33,812 nucleotides of DNA from an uncultured Alistipes sp. (GCA_949285535.1 CASDZP010000016.1:1-33812), one strand, 5' to 3'. Counted from the first letter of the stretch, positions 10,716 to 19,069 are shown. Numbers and translations: made by a program. Notes: generated by a model not told the origin, from the sequence alone.

Positions 10716-12836
10716 TCAGAGTATCCGTGAATATTTCTGACAGATAACCTTACGGGTATCGTTGAGGGCCCGCAACTGCGACAACAGCTCAAGGCTCTCC
10801 TCCGACGGCTCGTCACTCTCCGATTCAGCCAAAGAGCCGTCAAGCTGTGACGATATGGACAATATTATTCCGTTTATCACCTCCAATTTATATAAGGCTA
10901 TCGCTTTGGGAACGGCTATCGACAGGTTGTCCGCCTCTGTTCTCACGTTATCGTCGAATCGTGACCATATTTTGCTCGGCTTGCGGCTGTCGGTGCGCAT
11001 CATCATGTCAACAACGAAGCTCGCGGCGGAGGCGTCGGGGAGATTAACCATGCGAGACAACCTCACTCCGTCAGGGTCGGGTTTATCCTCCTCAGTTTCG
11101 GATACATTATCGGTGACAGCTGTATCAGCGGTCTCCGCACCGTCAGCGGCGGCAACTATCGCGGCGGACTCCTCCTCGGAGGCAAGAACCTCATTTTCAG
11201 ACTCCTGCTCACGCATGATTTTCACATAGCTGTCGAACAGCTCCTTATAGAGAGGTGTTGTCATCGTTATACCGTCAACCTCCAGTTCCTCGACGATAGT
11301 CTGCGCCACATTGAGGCTCACGGGTTCAAGTCTATGACCCTCGGCGTCACGCTGTTCAAAGTAGAAATTACGGCATCCGTATCGGAGCATATAGGTGAGC
11401 AGTTCTTTTTCAAGTTCCTCACGTGCCGACCATTTACCGACAACAGGTGTCTGTTCCTCCTGTCGCTGTTGCTCTATCTGCGCCTTACGCTGGTAGTTTC
11501 GTATTACCTCACCACCCTGCCGTCCGTCAGTCACCGACATACGGCGACGTTCCACCTCCGTGACGATGAGCTGTTCATCGCTATCGAGCATGCGGGCGCA
11601 ACTGCGGGCGAACTCCGCTCTGGCTATGCTGTCGGGGATAACCGCTATCGAACGCACTATGTCGGTGATAGCCTCCGCGCGCCCCATAGGGTCGTCACGC
11701 ACCTCGTCGAGAAGAAGATGTGTCTTGAAAGTGATGAAATCGACCTCGTTGGCGGCTATATAGTCGTTAAGCTCCTCAGCGGTATGACTGCGGGCAAAAG
11801 AGTCGGGGTCCTCGCCGTCGGGCAGGCTGACGCATCGGACATTAAGACCCTCCGACAGAATCATGTCTATACCACGCAACGACGCCTTGATACCTGCGGC
11901 GTCACCGTCGTATATGACCGTTATGTTCTTGGTAAAACGTGATATGAGCTTTATCTGCTCCGTGGTGAGTGACGTACCCGACGAGGCGACCACGTTCTCA
12001 ACGCCCGACTGCACCATGGAGAGGACATCGGTATAGCCCTCGACAAGGATACATCTGTTAAGCTGCGAAATGCTCTTCTTGGCGTGATAGATGCCGTATA
12101 GCGTCTTGCCTTTATGATATACCTCACTCTCCGGAGAGTTAAGATATTTGGCTGTTTTCTTGTCTGTCTTGAGTGTTCGACCGCCGAAAGCGATGTAACG
12201 CCCCGACAGCGACACCACGGGGAAGATGACACGTCCCGCAAAACGGTCATAATATGTTCCGTTCTCACGTTTTATCGTCAGACCCGTAGCGATAAGATAC
12301 TCTTCCTTATAGCCTGCCGCCAACGCCTTAAGTGTAAATGAGTCGCCGTCAGCGGGGCAATAACCGAGCGCGAATTTCTCTATTGTAGAGATAGTCATAC
12401 CACGCTCTTTAAAGTAGCTCATCCCCACATTTCGTCCTTCGGGGGTATCACGAAGCTGTGAGACGAAGTATTGCGCCGCGAACGAGTTGACCTCCATCAT
12501 GGAGTCGTAAGCGTCGTTACGTTTTTTCTCCTCGTCGCTCAGCTCTCTCTCCTCCACCTCGATACCGTATCGTTTGCCTACATATTTGAGGGCTTCGGGG
12601 TATGTCATGTTCTCATGCTCCATGACGAAGGTGACGGCGTTACCCGCCTTACCGCAACCGAAGCATTTGAAGACCCCCTTGGCTGGAGAGACGACAAACG
12701 AAGGAGTTTTCTCGTTATGGAACGGACAGCAGGCCATATAGTTGACGCCCCTTTTCTTCAAAGAGACGAAATCCCCCACTATATCAACAATGTTGACAGC
12801 AGAATATATCTTATCTATCGTGGCCTTATCTATCAT
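10716..12836 (-). CDS. dnaG: DNA primase DnaG
   Basis: DnaG synthesises RNA primers for lagging-strand replication. The 706-residue protein has the CHC2 zinc finger (CCPFHNEKTPSF, then CFGCGKAG), the RNA-polymerase core with the TOPRIM motifs EGYTD near residue 268 and DGDAAG near 315, and a C-terminal helicase-interaction region interrupted by an acidic, Ala/Glu/Asp-rich insert. Start chosen at ATG 12836 (MIDKATIDKIYS), the usual primase N-terminus; the frame is open upstream to 12866 but that extension lies in promoter sequence. A -7 box sits at 12864-12871. The promoter and first three codons are duplicated in inverted orientation at 12918-12996. Confidence 0.96.
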   Translation of the reverse strand: MIDKATIDKIYSAVNIVDIVGDFVSLKKRGVNYMACCPFHNEKTPSFVVSPAKGVFKCFGCGKAGNAVTFVMEHENMTYPEALKYVGKRYGIEVEERELSDEEKKRNDAYDSMMEVNSFAAQYFVSQLRDTPEGRNVGMSYFKERGMTISTIEKFALGYCPADGDSFTLKALAAGYKEEYLIATGLTIKRENGTYYDRFAGRVIFPVVSLSGRYIAFGGRTLKTDKKTAKYLNSPESEVYHKGKTLYGIYHAKKSISQLNRCILVEGYTDVLSMVQSGVENVVASSGTSLTTEQIKLISRFTKNITVIYDGDAAGIKASLRGIDMILSEGLNVRCVSLPDGEDPDSFARSHTAEELNDYIAANEVDFITFKTHLLLDEVRDDPMGRAEAITDIVRSIAVIPDSIARAEFARSCARMLDSDEQLIVTEVERRRMSVTDGRQGGEVIRNYQRKAQIEQQRQEEQTPVVGKWSAREELEKELLTYMLRYGCRNFYFEQRDAEGHRLEPVSLNVAQTIVEELEVDGITMTTPLYKELFDSYVKIMREQESENEVLASEEESAAIVAAADGAETADTAVTDNVSETEEDKPDPDGVRLSRMVNLPDASAASFVVDMMMRTDSRKPSKIWSRFDDNVRTEADNLSIAVPKAIALYKLEVINGIILSISSQLDGSLAESESDEPSEESLELLSQLRALNDTRKVICQKYSRIL

Positions 12837-12996
12837 CACAACATGTTTGCGGTAAAAACAGTACAAAGATAGCTCTAAATTTTGGTTTTATGTTGTCGGC
12901 ATATCGAAATATTTTTCCGATATGCCTCAAACATAAAACCAAAATTCAGAGCTGTCTTTGTACTGTTTTTACCGCAAACATGTTGTGATGATAGAT
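12828..12996. repeat. Long palindrome: inverted copy of the dnaG promoter and start (locus A)
   Basis: The native arm 12828-12906 and the inverted copy 12918-12996 are both 79 nt, match at 74 of 79 positions by hand alignment, have no indels, and flank an 11-nt loop. The native arm holds the dnaG start codon, leader and -7 box. The copy carries ATG-ATA-GAT, then diverges. Its -7 box has changed from TATCTTTG to TGTCTTTG. About 11 nt separate the copy from repeat element A. Confidence 0.95.
12864..12871 (-). promoter_or_regulatory. dnaG-priA -7 promoter box
   Basis: CAAAGATA on the plus strand gives TATCTTTG on the minus strand, 28 bp before the dnaG ATG. No clear TTTG -33 box is present at the expected distance. 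The box lies inside the native arm of the locus A palindrome. Confidence 0.7.
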
Positions 12997-13005
12997 TGCC
13001 GATAA

Positions 13006-13136
13006 CGCTCCGCGGGGTCTCCGACGGGTCTCCCGACGGGGTTACTTTGTCACTCGACAAAGTAACCAAAACGAGGGGGCACAGCCCCTTTTGACCATGT
13101 CACACCCATCTGGCTCATTATCTTACACGAAGTCAG
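13006..13136 (-). mobile_element. Dispersed repeat element, copy A
   Basis: This copy lies in minus orientation. It shares with the other three the end motif TGACTTC (plus strand GAAGTCA near 13130-13136), TAATGAGCC, the core GACATGGTCAAAAGGGGC, and the hairpin GTTACTTTGTC / GACAAAGTAAC. The promoter-side end here is slightly expanded, with a second CGACGGGTCTC-like unit. The palindrome of dnaG sequence lies at this end. The remaining gap to the tRNA (13137-13338) is AT-rich with no gene seen. Confidence 0.85.
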
Positions 13137-13338
13137 CATCTTTATGGCACTCGCCTCAATAAAAAATTCTCCTTATCAATATGAATAGTTGCCTTAAAAA
13201 GCAACAAGACATGCCGTAAGATTAAAAACAAGCGAAATAAAAGAAAATATAAAACAGAAATACACCTGACAAACAAACAATTACATTAAGAAAATTTGAT
13301 ATAAAAATGTTTTGAGGTAAAAATAATTGTTTCTGTTT

Positions 13339-13369
13339 TTGGTGATAAAAAATTTTTGCTTATCTTTGC
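13339..13369 (+). promoter_or_regulatory. tRNA-Leu promoter
   Basis: TTTG at 13339-13342 and TATCTTTG at 13362-13369 with 19 bp between them form a near-ideal Bacteroidota promoter about 30 bp before the tRNA. Confidence 0.85.
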
Positions 13370-13398
13370 ATCGTCTTTGAAAGAAAGACGTACCCTAA

Positions 13399-13486
13399 GC
13401 CCAGGTGGTGAAATTGGTAGACACGCTACTTTGAGGGGGTAGTGCCTATTTCTGGCGTGCAAGTTCGAGTCTTGTCCTGGGCACCA
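13399..13486 (+). tRNA. tRNA-Leu (anticodon GAG)
   Basis: The acceptor stem GCCCAGG pairs with CCTGGGC at 13476-13482. A D-arm (GTG...CAC), an anticodon stem CTACT/GGTAG with loop TTGAGGG (anticodon GAG), a long class II variable arm (GCC...GGC), and a T-arm with TTCGAGT are all visible. The CCA end is encoded (13484-13486). It reads CUC/CUU codons; CTC is frequent in the neighbouring genes. Confidence 0.96.
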
Positions 13487-13491
13487 AAAAC

Positions 13492-13530
13492 AAAAGAGCT
13501 TATCTGAAATCAGATAAGCTCTTTTTGTTT
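13492..13530 (+). terminator. Terminator of the tRNA-Leu transcript
   Basis: A perfect long stem (AAAAGAGCTTATCTGA with TCAGATAAGCTCTTTT, 2-4 nt loop) ending in a T-run lies immediately after the CCA end. Confidence 0.9.
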
Positions 13531-13572
13531 ATTATCACTCCCTTTACTCCTGCTCCCTCGTTAATATTATCT

Positions 13573-13604
13573 CTTGTAGTTTGGGGTAAAAATACATATC
13601 TTTG
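13573..13604 (+). promoter_or_regulatory. Promoter of the S37 peptidase-prmA operon
   Basis: TTG at 13574-13576 and TATCTTTG at 13597-13604 are 20 bp apart. The predicted leader is about 135 nt long; nothing structured was recognised in it. Confidence 0.65.
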
Positions 13605-13746
13605 TTATGATTTCGACAAAGCCCGATACAATCGGACTGTTTACGGCACGACAAAAATCGTGCTTATCGGATAAACACACTTAAATACGGGAACATCCTA
13701 TTAAATTAAGTGCACAACAACGAAACAATCGAAATAAAACATAACA

Positions 13747-15087
13747 ATGATGAAAAAAATCTTTTGTTGCGGACTTGTTATCGCCGCAATGTTGATTGCT
13801 CCTCTTGCGAGCGTTCACGCCGCCGAACCGGCAAAGAAAAAGAAAACCGAAAAGGTCGAATCGAGCGAACTTTACAACAAACTCAAAGCGCTACCCGGAG
13901 TTGTATCCGTCGAAAAGATTAACACAGACCATTTTCTCGAACGTTACAGAGTGAAGATAACACAACCCGTTGACCATAAAGATACGACCAAAGGATTCTT
14001 CACCCAGCGATTCTATGTGTCACACGCGGGTTTCGACCGCCCCACACAGATTGTGGCGGAAGGTTATGACGCCGATTACGGTGAAAACGCACGTCACCGC
14101 GAAGAGATTTCACGAAAATTCAACACCAATCAGATAATAGTCGAACACCGATATTTCGCTGAATCGACACCCGAACCCTGCGACTGGACATACATGACAG
14201 GCGAACAGGAGGCGGCGGACCTTCACGCCATAAACTGCGCCATGAAGACGATATACCCCGGCAAGTGGTTCTCGACAGGCATCAGCAAAGGCGGTCACAA
14301 CACAATGATATACCGCACATTCTATCCCGATGACGTCGATTTCTCCGTTCCGTACGTAGGTCCCGTATGCTTCGATGTCGAAGACGGACGCCACGAACTG
14401 TTCATCTATAACATAGGCGACTCGATAACACGTAATAAAACACGTGATTTCCAGAGAGAGGTACTCAAACGCCGTGACGCCATGACCTCCATGCTCAAAG
14501 ATTATCTTGTCGAGAACAACATGTCAACCGACGTCATGTCAATGGACTCACTTCTGGACTTCTGCGTACTCGAATACCCCTTCGCACTCAACCAGTGGGG
14601 CGACAAAACAATCGATTTCGACGCGCAGACACCCGACAGCGTGATTTTCGAACATTTCGCCAAAATCGGTTCACCCTCTTATTTCGTAGTTCACAACACA
14701 ACTCCGTTCTTCGTTCAGGCGGCGAAAGAGCTCGGTTATTACAGCTATGACACCTCTTATCTGCAGGACCTTTTGGTTGTGAAAGATGCCCGCGGATACC
14801 TGCATGACATTTTCCTGCCCGAAGAGGCGAAAGAGATAAAATTCGACGACTCCCTGCATCTCAAAATCTATCGTTTCCTCAAAAACAACGACCCCAAAAT
14901 GTTGTTTGTATATGGTGAGATAGACCCGTGGACAGCGGCGGCACCCGCCGATTACCTTTTCTACGCGAAGAATAACATGCACAAGTTCGTGCGTGAAGGA
15001 GGCAGCCACTCTACCCGCATAAGCACCATGCCCAAAGAGCAGCAGGAGCGCGCGTGGAGCATAATCGAAGCATGGCTTAACGAGTAA
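13747..15087 (+). CDS. Secreted PS-10/S37 family serine aminopeptidase
   Basis: The 446-residue protein matches the S37 (PS-10) family of exported serine peptidases, which remove short peptides from proline-containing substrates. A signal peptide covers about residues 1-25 (cleavage likely after SVHA). The alpha/beta-hydrolase nucleophile is in GISKGG (Ser near 180). Candidate triad partners are Asp near 393 in YGEIDPWTAAAP and His near 421 in GGSHSTR. The family segment VEHRYFAESTPEP is present. The mature protein should be periplasmic or extracellular and help peptide utilisation. prmA begins 4 bp after its stop, so both share a transcript. The exact substrate specificity is not visible from sequence. 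Confidence 0.88.
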   Translation: MMKKIFCCGLVIAAMLIAPLASVHAAEPAKKKKTEKVESSELYNKLKALPGVVSVEKINTDHFLERYRVKITQPVDHKDTTKGFFTQRFYVSHAGFDRPTQIVAEGYDADYGENARHREEISRKFNTNQIIVEHRYFAESTPEPCDWTYMTGEQEAADLHAINCAMKTIYPGKWFSTGISKGGHNTMIYRTFYPDDVDFSVPYVGPVCFDVEDGRHELFIYNIGDSITRNKTRDFQREVLKRRDAMTSMLKDYLVENNMSTDVMSMDSLLDFCVLEYPFALNQWGDKTIDFDAQTPDSVIFEHFAKIGSPSYFVVHNTTPFFVQAAKELGYYSYDTSYLQDLLVVKDARGYLHDIFLPEEAKEIKFDDSLHLKIYRFLKNNDPKMLFVYGEIDPWTAAAPADYLFYAKNNMHKFVREGGSHSTRISTMPKEQQERAWSIIEAWLNE

Positions 15088-15091
15088 AACC

Positions 15092-15931
15092 ATGAAATAT
15101 AAAGAGCTGAAAATAACATTCGCCGCTCCGCAGAGCGAAGAGCAGAACGACATCATCGTGGCGGAGCTCGCCGAGCTCGGTTTCGACAGTTTCGAGACCG
15201 AATCCGAAGAGGTGAGCAAGGCTTATATAAGCGAAGAGCTGTACGGCGAGAACCGTTCGGAGATAGAGGACTATCTCGCCACTCTCACCGATGCACGTTG
15301 CGAGGTCAGCGACATGCCCGACATAAACTGGAACAGCGTATGGGAATCGAATTTCACTCAGATAACACTCAACGACAGATGTGTTGTCAGAGCGCCGTTT
15401 CACCCTGTTCCCGATGTCGAATATGACCTTATCATCATGCCCAAGATGTCATTCGGCACGGGACACCACGCCACCACCTGCCTGATGCTCGAACATCTGC
15501 TCGAAAACGACATTGACGGACTCAATGTTCTCGACATGGGCAGCGGCACGGGTGTACTCGCCATATTGGCGGTAAAACGGGGCGCCGCACACGTCGATGC
15601 TATCGACATTGACGAATGGGCGGCACAAAACGCTGTCGAGAACACCCAAACCAATAATGTAGCTGACAAAATAAGCGTGGAACAGGGCGACGCCTCTCTA
15701 CTTGCGGGACGCCGATACGACCTTATCCTCGCCAACATCAACCGCAACATCCTTCTTGCCGACATGCAGCGTTACACCGACTCGCTCAACGACGGCGGAC
15801 GTCTCATTATCAGCGGCTTTCTGCAAATCGACTGTCAACCGCTCGAACAGAAAGGCTCGTCGCTCGGTCTCAAAACGATAAAAGAGACCTCCCGAGACGG
15901 CTGGTACTCGATAGTATTCCAAAAACAATAA
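15092..15931 (+). CDS. prmA: Ribosomal protein L11 methyltransferase PrmA
   Basis: PrmA trimethylates ribosomal protein L11 using S-adenosylmethionine. The 279-residue protein has an N-terminal substrate-recognition domain (about 1-95), the conserved MSFGTGHHATT segment, the SAM-binding glycine loop LDMGSGTGVLAILA, the acidic motif DAIDIDEWA, and the catalytic-loop motif ILANINRNIL. Start ATG 15092 is 4 bp after the upstream peptidase stop. It is followed by a terminator at 15936-15970 and then by repeat element B. Confidence 0.95.
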   Translation: MKYKELKITFAAPQSEEQNDIIVAELAELGFDSFETESEEVSKAYISEELYGENRSEIEDYLATLTDARCEVSDMPDINWNSVWESNFTQITLNDRCVVRAPFHPVPDVEYDLIIMPKMSFGTGHHATTCLMLEHLLENDIDGLNVLDMGSGTGVLAILAVKRGAAHVDAIDIDEWAAQNAVENTQTNNVADKISVEQGDASLLAGRRYDLILANINRNILLADMQRYTDSLNDGGRLIISGFLQIDCQPLEQKGSSLGLKTIKETSRDGWYSIVFQKQ

Positions 15932-15935
15932 CCCC

Positions 15936-15972
15936 AAAAGGCTCACGGACAATCCCGCGAGCCTTTTTCCTT
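15936..15972 (+). terminator. Terminator after prmA
   Basis: AAAAGGCTC (15936-15944) pairs with GAGCCTTTT (15959-15967), followed by T-rich sequence. It starts 5 bp past the prmA stop. Confidence 0.85.
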
Positions 15973-15999
15973 TTTTAAGGCTATGCACGGTCAGACGCC

Positions 16000-16117
16000 G
16001 ACTTCCCGAAAGACAATGAGCCAACCGAATACGACATGGTCAAAAGGGGCTGTGCCCCCTCGTTTTGGTTACTTTGTCGAGTGACAAAGTAACGCCGTCG
16101 GCAGACCCCTCGGAGAG
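16000..16117 (+). mobile_element. Dispersed repeat element, copy B (reference copy)
   Basis: This 118-bp element is the clearest complete copy. It begins GACTTC and contains CAATGAGCC, the core GACATGGTCAAAAGGGGC, a GGGGC/GCCCC hairpin (16046-16058), CTCGTTTTG, and a perfect 11-bp hairpin GTTACTTTGTC / GACAAAGTAAC with GAGT loop (16068-16093). A small GCC-GTC-GGC stem follows, and the end is CCCCTCGGAGAG. A 22-codon ORF (16016-16084) spans the core. A 14-nt linker joins it to the thrS-side palindrome. The flanks are AT-rich. Confidence 0.88.
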
Positions 16118-16131
16118 TGCGCATTGCCTGC

Positions 16132-16260
16132 AAATTTCTTTATCTCCCAAACCGAGAGACAATCGGAGATGTTTTTTGTATGGATAAACTTTGATTTTTA
16201 AAGTTTATCCATACAAAAAACATCTCCGATTGTCTCTCGGTTTGGGAGATAAAGAAATTT
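16132..16260. repeat. Long palindrome: inverted copy of thrS upstream DNA (locus B)
   Basis: 16132-16192 and 16200-16260 are perfect 61-bp reverse complements with a 7-nt loop (16193-16199). The right arm is taken as native because it carries the thrS -33 box (TTTG 16241-16244) and runs straight into the -7 box at 16265. The left arm abuts element B. Confidence 0.97.
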
Positions 16261-16272
16261 ATAGTAAATTTG
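16241..16272 (+). promoter_or_regulatory. thrS promoter, -33 box inside the palindrome
   Basis: TTTG at 16241-16244 and TAAATTTG at 16265-16272 are 20 bp apart. The -33 lies in the palindrome arm while the -7 lies just outside it, so cruciform extrusion would separate the two boxes. Confidence 0.75.
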
Positions 16273-16304
16273 TGGTATTAGTGAAAATCAAAGTTTTTAT
16301 TGAG

Positions 16305-18254
16305 ATGATAAACATTACATTCCCTGACGGCAGCGTCAAACAGTTCGATAAGGGCGTCACGGGTTACCAGATAGCCGAAAGCATCTCTCCACGCCTTGCG
16401 GCGGAGGTGCTGTGCATCAGCGTAAACGGCAAAACTCAAGACCTCGACATGCCTATCGAGGAGAACGCCGAAATAAAACTCTTCAAATGGGACGACGATG
16501 AAGGTAAACACGCCTTCTGGCACTCATCGTCTCACCTGCTGGCGGCGGCACTCGAAAAACTGTACCCCGGCATCAAATTCGGCATCGGTCCCGCTATCGA
16601 AAACGGCTTCTACTACGACGTCGATTCTCCCACTCCCATAACCGAGAATGACCTCCCCGCCATCGAAGCCAAAATGATGGAGATAGCCAAATCCAAAGTG
16701 CCTTTTGTACGTACCGCTGTCGCAAAAAGCGATGCTCTCGAAAACTTCAGGAAAAAAGGCGACCAATATAAAGTAGAGCTTATCGAGGCTCTCGAAGACG
16801 GCACAATCTCATTCTACCAGAGCGGTGATTTCACCGACCTGTGCCGCGGTCCGCATATCCGCAACTCCGAAGTAGTCAAAGCAGTCAAGCTCACCTCGAT
16901 AGCAGGCGCATACTGGAGAGGCGACGAGAAAAACAAGATGCTCACCCGTATCTACGGTATCTCGTTCCCGAAAAAATCGCTCCTCGACGACTATCTGGCG
17001 ATGCTTGAGGAGGCGAAGAAACGAGACCACCGCAAGCTGGGCAAAGACCTTGAACTTTTCTGCTTCTCATCAAGAGTCGGACAGGGTCTTCCTCTGTGGC
17101 TTCCCAAAGGCGCGGCTCTGCGTGAGCGTCTCGAAAACTTCCTTAAAAACGTACAGAAACAATACGGTTACCAGCAGGTCATCACTCCGCACATCGGCAT
17201 GAAAGACCTCTACGTAACTTCAGGTCACTACGCAAAATACGGCAAGGACTCGTTCCAGCCTATCCATACCCCCGACGAGGGCGAGGAGTTCCTTCTCAAA
17301 CCGATGAACTGTCCTCACCACTGCGAGATATACCGCAGCAAGCCCCGTTCATACAAAGACCTGCCCGTTCGTTTCGCCGAGTTCGGTACCGTTTACAGAT
17401 ACGAGCAGAGCGGCGAGCTTCACGGTCTCACACGAGTGAGAGGCTTTACCCAGGACGACGCCCACCTGTTCGTACGCCCCGACCAGCTCAAGGATGAGTT
17501 CAAAAAAGTCATCGACATCATCCTCTATGTGTTCAAGACATTGAGTTTCGACAAGTTCATCGCACAGGTTTCACTCCGAGACAAAGAGAACAGAGACAAA
17601 TATATCGGTACGGAAGAGAACTGGAACAAGGCGGAGACGGCAATCATCGAAGCCGCCGCCGAGAAAGGTCTCGATACAATCGTGGAATACGGCGAAGCCG
17701 CTTTCTACGGACCGAAACTCGACTTCATGGTTAAGGACGCAATCGGTCGTAAATGGCAGTTGGGTACCATACAGGTTGACTACAACCTCCCCGAACGTTT
17801 CGACCTTACCTACACGGGTGCCGACGACAAACCGCACCGCCCCATTATGATACACAGGGCTCCGTTCGGTTCGATGGAACGTTTCGTCGCTGTATTGCTC
17901 GAACACACGGCGGGTCGTTTCCCGTTGTGGCTCTCACCCGAACAGGTTGTCGTGCTTCCCATATCGGACAAATACAACAACTACGCTTTCGAGGTTGCCC
18001 GCAAGCTCGGCTTGTGCGACATCAGAGCCATTGTTGACGAGCGTAACGAGAAAATCGGCCGTAAGATTAGAGACAACGAGCTCAAACGTATCCCGTTCCT
18101 GCTTGTGGTAGGCGAGAAAGAGGAGGCGGACGGTACCGTCTCTGTACGTCAGCAGGGTGTAGGCGACAAAGGCACCATGACGCTTGCCGAGTTCACCGCT
18201 CTCATCGGCGAGATTGTTTCAAGCGAGGTTCAACCTCTTAAACCTGAGGAATAA
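16305..18254 (+). CDS. thrS: Threonyl-tRNA synthetase
   Basis: This class II synthetase charges tRNA-Thr. From ATG 16305 the protein has 649 residues, a normal length. In order it shows an N-terminal TGS domain ([17 protein letters not shown]), the editing/second domain with [11 protein letters not shown] and CRGPHIRNS, the class II catalytic core ([40 protein letters not shown]), and the C-terminal anticodon-binding domain ([13 protein letters not shown] onwards). The frame is open upstream to 16191, but that part is palindrome and promoter sequence, and the family N-terminus fits 16305. infC follows after a terminator. The usual downstream rpmI and rplT genes are absent. Confidence 0.97.
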   Translation: MINITFPDGSVKQFDKGVTGYQIAESISPRLAAEVLCISVNGKTQDLDMPIEENAEIKLFKWDDDEGKHAFWHSSSHLLAAALEKLYPGIKFGIGPAIENGFYYDVDSPTPITENDLPAIEAKMMEIAKSKVPFVRTAVAKSDALENFRKKGDQYKVELIEALEDGTISFYQSGDFTDLCRGPHIRNSEVVKAVKLTSIAGAYWRGDEKNKMLTRIYGISFPKKSLLDDYLAMLEEAKKRDHRKLGKDLELFCFSSRVGQGLPLWLPKGAALRERLENFLKNVQKQYGYQQVITPHIGMKDLYVTSGHYAKYGKDSFQPIHTPDEGEEFLLKPMNCPHHCEIYRSKPRSYKDLPVRFAEFGTVYRYEQSGELHGLTRVRGFTQDDAHLFVRPDQLKDEFKKVIDIILYVFKTLSFDKFIAQVSLRDKENRDKYIGTEENWNKAETAIIEAAAEKGLDTIVEYGEAAFYGPKLDFMVKDAIGRKWQLGTIQVDYNLPERFDLTYTGADDKPHRPIMIHRAPFGSMERFVAVLLEHTAGRFPLWLSPEQVVVLPISDKYNNYAFEVARKLGLCDIRAIVDERNEKIGRKIRDNELKRIPFLLVVGEKEEADGTVSVRQQGVGDKGTMTLAEFTALIGEIVSSEVQPLKPEE

Positions 18255-18275
18255 CCGCTCTTTTCAAACCATAAC

Positions 18276-18310
18276 AAAGGCGTGCCTCTTCACGAAGCAC
18301 GCCTTTTCAT
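18276..18310 (+). terminator. Terminator after thrS
   Basis: AAAGGCGTGC (18276-18285) pairs with GCACGCCTTT (18297-18306), followed by T-rich sequence. It separates thrS transcription from infC. Confidence 0.88.
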
Positions 18311-18374
18311 TTTACAACAAAGACGACAGGTACAAAACAAGATTTAAAGGCGCAACCTATTTTTTTGTAACGGA

Positions 18375-18407
18375 TTTGCCTACAATGGAAAATAATTGCT
18401 ATATTTG
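18375..18407 (+). promoter_or_regulatory. infC promoter
   Basis: TTTG at 18375-18378 and TATATTTG at 18400-18407 with 21 bp spacing fit the Bacteroidota consensus. Transcription would start near 18414, leaving a leader of about 60 nt. Confidence 0.75.
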
Positions 18408-18461
18408 TCGTCAGATACAACAGAAAGCCCGTTTCAGGGGTTTTTATTATTAACAAAATTT

Positions 18462-18478
18462 AGGAGGACAAAGCCATT
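18462..18478 (+). promoter_or_regulatory. Shine-Dalgarno and ATT start codon of infC
   Basis: AGGAGG at 18462-18467 lies 8 nt before ATT at 18476-18478, which is in frame with the whole IF3 reading frame. A perfect Shine-Dalgarno is uncommon in Bacteroidota. The pairing with a rare AUU start matches the known E. coli infC arrangement used for autoregulation by IF3. Confidence 0.88.
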
Positions 18479-19069
18479 AATTCACAGAAACCAATTCGTC
18501 CCGCGAACAACAATAACCAAAACAACAATCATCGCGGATCTCAAGGTCAACAGAGCAAAGACAACGGTTACAGAATCAACCAGGAGATAAGGGTTCCGGA
18601 GGTACGCATCATCGGTGACAACATCGTTTCACGAGTGCTGCCCACGAACGAAGCATTGAAGTTGGCTCAATCGGAGGGGCTTGATTTGGTGGAGGTGTCA
18701 CCCAAGGCCGAGCCTCCCGTATGTCGAATCATCGACTACCAGAAGTTCCTTTATCAGCAGAAGCGTAAAGCCAAAGAGCTGAAAGCCAAAGCGACCAAAG
18801 TGGTTGTCAAAGAGATTCGTTTCGGACCCAACACCGACGACCACGACTATAACTTCAAGCTCAAACACGCGCAGAACTTCTTGCAGGAGGGTGCGAAAGT
18901 GAAAGCATACGTTTTCTTCAGAGGTCGTGAGATTGTGTTCAAAGATCAGGGCGAGATATTGTTGCTCCGTTTCGCGCAGGACCTCGAAGAGCTTGCAAAA
19001 GTAGAACAGATGCCTCGTCTCGAAGGCAAGAGAATGATTCTCATATTGGCTCCCAAGCCCAAAAAATAG
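18476..19069 (+). CDS. infC: Translation initiation factor IF-3, ATT start
   Basis: IF3 binds the 30S subunit and discriminates against non-canonical start codons. The frame runs open from ATT 18476 for 197 residues. It has a low-complexity Asn/Gln-rich N-terminal extension (about 1-35), the IF3 N-domain ([19 protein letters not shown]), the [16 protein letters not shown] linker helix, and the C-domain with [20 protein letters not shown] start at GTG 18635 would remove most of the N-domain and is rejected. Only the ATT has a Shine-Dalgarno. In E. coli, IF3 represses its own mRNA through its AUU start; the same loop is inferred here. Convergent bioB follows instead of rpmI-rplT. Confidence 0.95.
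   Translation: MNSQKPIRPANNNNQNNNHRGSQGQQSKDNGYRINQEIRVPEVRIIGDNIVSRVLPTNEALKLAQSEGLDLVEVSPKAEPPVCRIIDYQKFLYQQKRKAKELKAKATKVVVKEIRFGPNTDDHDYNFKLKHAQNFLQEGAKVKAYVFFRGREIVFKDQGEILLLRFAQDLEELAKVEQMPRLEGKRMILILAPKPKK

Noticed and set aside
12875..13094. Open frames on both strands across locus A
   Set aside because: They are generated by the palindrome and the repeat element and share no protein family; the native signal there is the dnaG promoter.
13399..13486. tRNA-Leu as the attachment site of an integrated element
   Set aside because: No integrase, no duplicated tRNA 3' end and no element boundary were found nearby.
16191..16304. Upstream extension of thrS in frame from 16191
   Set aside because: It covers the palindrome and promoter; the family N-terminus begins at [10 protein letters not shown] (16305).
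18635..18637. GTG as the infC start
   Set aside because: It would remove most of the conserved IF3 N-domain ([16 protein letters not shown]) and has no Shine-Dalgarno, unlike the ATT at 18476.
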